The translations under genes and the position numbers were made by a program. This document shows, piece by piece, positions 61,485-64,000 of a stretch of DNA of 64,000 nucleotides; within the stretch, counting starts at the first letter, position 1; every line of letters starts with the position of its first letter. The DNA is from Acidimicrobiia bacterium. GTDB lineage: Bacteria; Actinomycetota; Acidimicrobiia; IMCC26256; PALSA-610. The notes under the pieces are model-generated. The model worked only from the letters and a program-made list of their open reading frames with translations. It did no database searches and was not told where the DNA came from. The stretch spans positions 30,433-94,432 of the forward strand of contig DATBAK010000036.1 of assembly GCA_036271555.1 (NCBI GenBank), in the 5' to 3' direction.

Positions 61485-62981
61485 ATGCTCGCATCCATCC
61501 ACAGCGCCACGTTGCTCGGTATCGCCGGACAACCCGTCCGGGTCGAGGTGCACGTCAGCAACGGTCTGCCCGGCTACTGCGTCGTGGGCCTCCCCGACGC
61601 CGCGGGACGCGAGTCGCGCGAGCGCGTCCGCGCCGCGCTCCTGTCGTCGTCGCTTCCTTGGCCGCAGCGCCGCATCACCGTCAACCTCGCGCCCGCGGCG
61701 GTGCGCAAGACCGGCTCCGGGCTCGAGCTCGCGGTCGCGGTCGGGCTGCTGGTCGCGTCCGACGATCTGCCCGACAGCGCGCTCGACGGCGTCGGCGTGC
61801 TCGGTGAGCTCGGCCTCGACGGCGGCGTTCGCGACATCCCCGGCACGCTCGCGCTCGTGGACGCGCTCCGCGGTGTCGGCGTGCACGAGATCGTGGTGCC
61901 CGCGGGCGTCGCGGCCGAGGCGATGCTCGTCGACGGAGTGACCGTGCGACCGGCGCGCTCGCTCGCCGAGCTCCGCGACTGTCTGAAGGGCGAGCTTCCC
62001 TGGCCCGATCCGCCCGAGGCACCCCCGCCTCCGCCGCCCGATCCGGACGCGCCCGATCTCTCCGAGGTGCGCGGCCTCGCCGGCGCGCGCCGCGCGCTCG
62101 CGATCGCCGCCGCGGGATCACACCACTTGTTGTTGGTCGGTCCACCCGGCGTGGGCAAGACGATGCTCGCCCGACGGCTGCCCTCGATCCGCACGCCCCT
62201 CGATCCCGAGCAGGCACTCGAGGTGACGCGCATCCATTCGGTCGCCGGCTTGGCGCCGTCGGGAGTGTTGCTGCGCGACCGACCGCTGCGCGCACCGCAC
62301 CACAGCAGCTCGACGGCCGCGCTGATCGGCGGCGGCAGCAACGGTCGGATCCGGCCCGGCGAGCTCACGCTCGCGCATCGAGGAACGCTCTTCCTCGACG
62401 AGCTCGCGGAGTTCGGACCGGCGGCCTTGGAGTCGTTGCGGCAACCGCTCGAGGAGCGGGTCGTCCGCATCAGCCGCAACGGAGCGACGCTCGATCTCCC
62501 GGCCGACGTGCTGCTGGTCGCGTGCTGCAACCCGTGTCCGTGCGGGCTCGCACGCCGGAACTGTCGCTGCAGCGATTCGCAACGGCACCGCTATCGCCGG
62601 CGGCTCTCCGAACCGCTCCTCGACCGGTTCGACCTCCGGCTCGTGCTGGACACTCCGGGGCCCCACGAGCCCGTCGGCCCGACCAGCGCGGAGATCCGCG
62701 CCCACGTCGGGGTCGCCGTCGCGCGTCAGGAACGCCGGTACCGCGGACGCGCGTGGGAGCGGAACGCGCACGTGCCCGCGAGCGCGCTCGAACGAGATTC
62801 GCCGTTGCCGGCGTCGACCGCGCAGCTCGAGCGCGTCATCGCGAGCGAACGCGAGCTGAGCGCGCGCGGGATCGTGCGACTCCGTCGCGTCGCGCGCACG
62901 ATCGCCGATCTCGACGACCGTGACGACGTCAACGACCTCGATCTCCTCGAGGCCGCCGAGCTGCGCGAGGACGTGCTGTGA
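61485..62981 (+). CDS. comM: YifB/ComM-type Mg-chelatase-like ATPase
   Basis: A 498-aa AAA+ protein that, in naturally transformable bacteria, acts as a helicase promoting branch migration of incoming DNA. It has the N-terminal ChlI-like domain (MLASIHSATLLGIAGQPVRV, YCVVGLPDAAGRESRERV), Walker A GPPGVGKTMLARR, Walker B GTLFLDELAEF, a Cys-rich CCNPCPCG segment with further Cys, and the C-terminal lid. A Pro-rich linker with a run of prolines separates the first two domains. ATG 61485 has GGGAGG 5 nt upstream. It is coupled to dprA by GTGA overlap. Confidence 0.94.
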   Translation: MLASIHSATLLGIAGQPVRVEVHVSNGLPGYCVVGLPDAAGRESRERVRAALLSSSLPWPQRRITVNLAPAAVRKTGSGLELAVAVGLLVASDDLPDSALDGVGVLGELGLDGGVRDIPGTLALVDALRGVGVHEIVVPAGVAAEAMLVDGVTVRPARSLAELRDCLKGELPWPDPPEAPPPPPPDPDAPDLSEVRGLAGARRALAIAAAGSHHLLLVGPPGVGKTMLARRLPSIRTPLDPEQALEVTRIHSVAGLAPSGVLLRDRPLRAPHHSSSTAALIGGGSNGRIRPGELTLAHRGTLFLDELAEFGPAALESLRQPLEERVVRISRNGATLDLPADVLLVACCNPCPCGLARRNCRCSDSQRHRYRRRLSEPLLDRFDLRLVLDTPGPHEPVGPTSAEIRAHVGVAVARQERRYRGRAWERNAHVPASALERDSPLPASTAQLERVIASERELSARGIVRLRRVARTIADLDDRDDVNDLDLLEAAELREDVL

Positions 62982-64000
62982 TCGCCACGACCACTTCCGG
63001 CTTCGCGCCGGGTGCGCTCGACGCCGACGCGATTGCCGCGGCTGCGCTCGCGAGCCTCCGCAGCGCGACGCCGTCGCGCCTGCACCGGCTCTTCACCCAC
63101 TTCGGCGGTCCCGCCGGCGCGCTCGCAGCCGTACGCGCCGGACGCGCATCACCGGCGCTCGCCGCCGAGCCGAACGGCGACGCGATCGCGCGCCGGTGGG
63201 CGCGTGATGTCGACCCCGATCGCGTCGAGTCGCAACTACGTGAACGCGGCGCTCGGGTGTTCGCGGCCGGCCGGCCCGGGTTTCCGATCGACCTCGAGCT
63301 CCGCGACGCTCCCGCGGTCCTCTTCGCCGAGGGCGACCGGCCCGAAGTTCTCGACCGCCCTCGAGTCGCGGTCATCGGCACGCGCGCGGCGACGCCCGGC
63401 GGGCTTGCGGACGCGCACGCGATCGGTCGGTTTCTCGCCGAGCAGGGGATCACGGTCGTCAGCGGGCTCGCGCTCGGCGTCGACGGCGCGGCACACCGGG
63501 GCGCGCTCGAGGTCGGGGGCGGCGCGATCGGTGTCGTCGCCACGGGCCTCGAAGCCGACTATCCGCGCCGCCACAAGGCCTTGTTCGACGGCGTGCGGCG
63601 GCACGGTCTCCTCGTCGGGGAGCACGGCTTCGGCGTGCCGCCCTCGCGATCGCGTTTCCCGATCCGCAATCGCATCATCGCGGCGCTGAGCGATGCCGTG
63701 GTGGTGGTCGAAGCGACGGCAACGGGCGGGTCGCGCTACACCGTCGACTGGGCGATCGAGTACCACCGCGAGGTCTTCGCCGTCCCCGGCTCGCGTCGCA
63801 ACCCGGCCGCGGAGCTCTGCAACACGCTGATCCGCGACGGCGCGCACCCGCTGCTGCATCCGTCCGATGTCGTCCTCGCGCTCGCGCAGGACGCACCGGC
63901 GTCGTCGGGGTACGCCGCGATCGCGGCCGACCTCGGCGGCGACGGCGGGTGGGATCGGCCCGCCGTCGTGCTCAGCCCACCGGCGCGGCGGCTGTTCCGG
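62978..64000 (+). CDS. dprA: DNA-processing protein DprA (3' end outside window)
   Basis: Loads RecA onto incoming single-stranded DNA in transformation. The frame opens at GTG 62978, inside the comM stop, and stays open to the last base, giving 341 residues without a stop. The Rossmann-like DprA domain shows VAVIGTRAATPGGLADAHAI, VVSGLALGVDGAAHRGAL, RNRIIAALSDAVVVVEA and VFAVPGSRRNPAAELCNTLI. The N-terminal ~100 residues match the SAM-like extension. comM and dprA adjacent are typical of actinobacteria. Confidence 0.95.
   Translation, partial: MIATTTSGFAPGALDADAIAAAALASLRSATPSRLHRLFTHFGGPAGALAAVRAGRASPALAAEPNGDAIARRWARDVDPDRVESQLRERGARVFAAGRPGFPIDLELRDAPAVLFAEGDRPEVLDRPRVAVIGTRAATPGGLADAHAIGRFLAEQGITVVSGLALGVDGAAHRGALEVGGGAIGVVATGLEADYPRRHKALFDGVRRHGLLVGEHGFGVPPSRSRFPIRNRIIAALSDAVVVVEATATGGSRYTVDWAIEYHREVFAVPGSRRNPAAELCNTLIRDGAHPLLHPSDVVLALAQDAPASSGYAAIAADLGGDGGWDRPAVVLSPPARRLFR

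Overview
The window is about 70% GC and reads as one contiguous piece of an actinobacterial chromosome. Several features point to the class Acidimicrobiia (inference): GTG/TTG starts and 4-nt stop/start overlaps are common, the order whiG-xerC / rpsB-tsf-pyrH-frr-cdsA-dxr-rseP / ispG / proS / rimP-nusA-ylxR-infB is actinobacterial, IF2 has an Ala/Pro/Gly-rich linker, and secreted proteins carry the GYWLVASDGG-type repeat that I associate with that class. I saw no tRNA, rRNA, CRISPR array, insertion sequence or prophage.

Layout. 1-5.6 kb: end of an SCO6745-like gene, then the rimP-nusA-ylxR-infB operon on the minus strand. 5.7-8.7 kb: an MMPL exporter divergent from a TetR regulator. 8.7-11.5 kb: proS coupled to an ATP-dependent DNA ligase. 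11.9-44.4 kb: a large accessory region. It opens with sulfite reductase and APS reductase and closes with ATP sulfurylase (cysDN). Between them lie a Wzz-like protein, a Wzy/O-antigen-ligase-like protein, a Wzx-like flippase, GT4 and GT2 glycosyltransferases, four different sulfotransferases, a 2OG-Fe(II) oxygenase, a membrane-anchored glycoside hydrolase, two giant secreted sugar-dehydrogenase-like propellers, a phospholipase-C-like phosphoesterase and a 42-residue-repeat secreted protein. A polyprenyl-phosphate sugar transferase follows cysN. 44.4-49.3 kb: ispG, then second copies of the phosphoesterase and the glycoside hydrolase. 49.3-59.7 kb: conserved minus-strand block rseP, dxr, cdsA, frr, pyrH, tsf, rpsB, an M23-like protein, whiG, xerC. 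59.8-64 kb: M28 lipoprotein, a small hypothetical gene, comM (yifB) and the start of dprA.

How it fits together. The accessory genes look like a Wzx/Wzy-type pathway for a sulfated surface polysaccharide, inserted in two places (between proS and ispG, and between ispG and rseP) within an otherwise conserved housekeeping cluster. CysDN supplies APS. CysH looks like an APS-type reductase, so PAPS for the four sulfotransferases needs an APS kinase that is not in the window. The twin anchored glycoside hydrolases and the secreted propeller and phosphoesterase proteins would act on or in the cell envelope. A structured intergenic repeat (two hairpins, with compensatory base changes between copies) occurs at gene ends across and beside this region; it is the most unusual non-coding signal I found. 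Operon and function statements are inferences from sequence motifs and gene order; no database search was possible.
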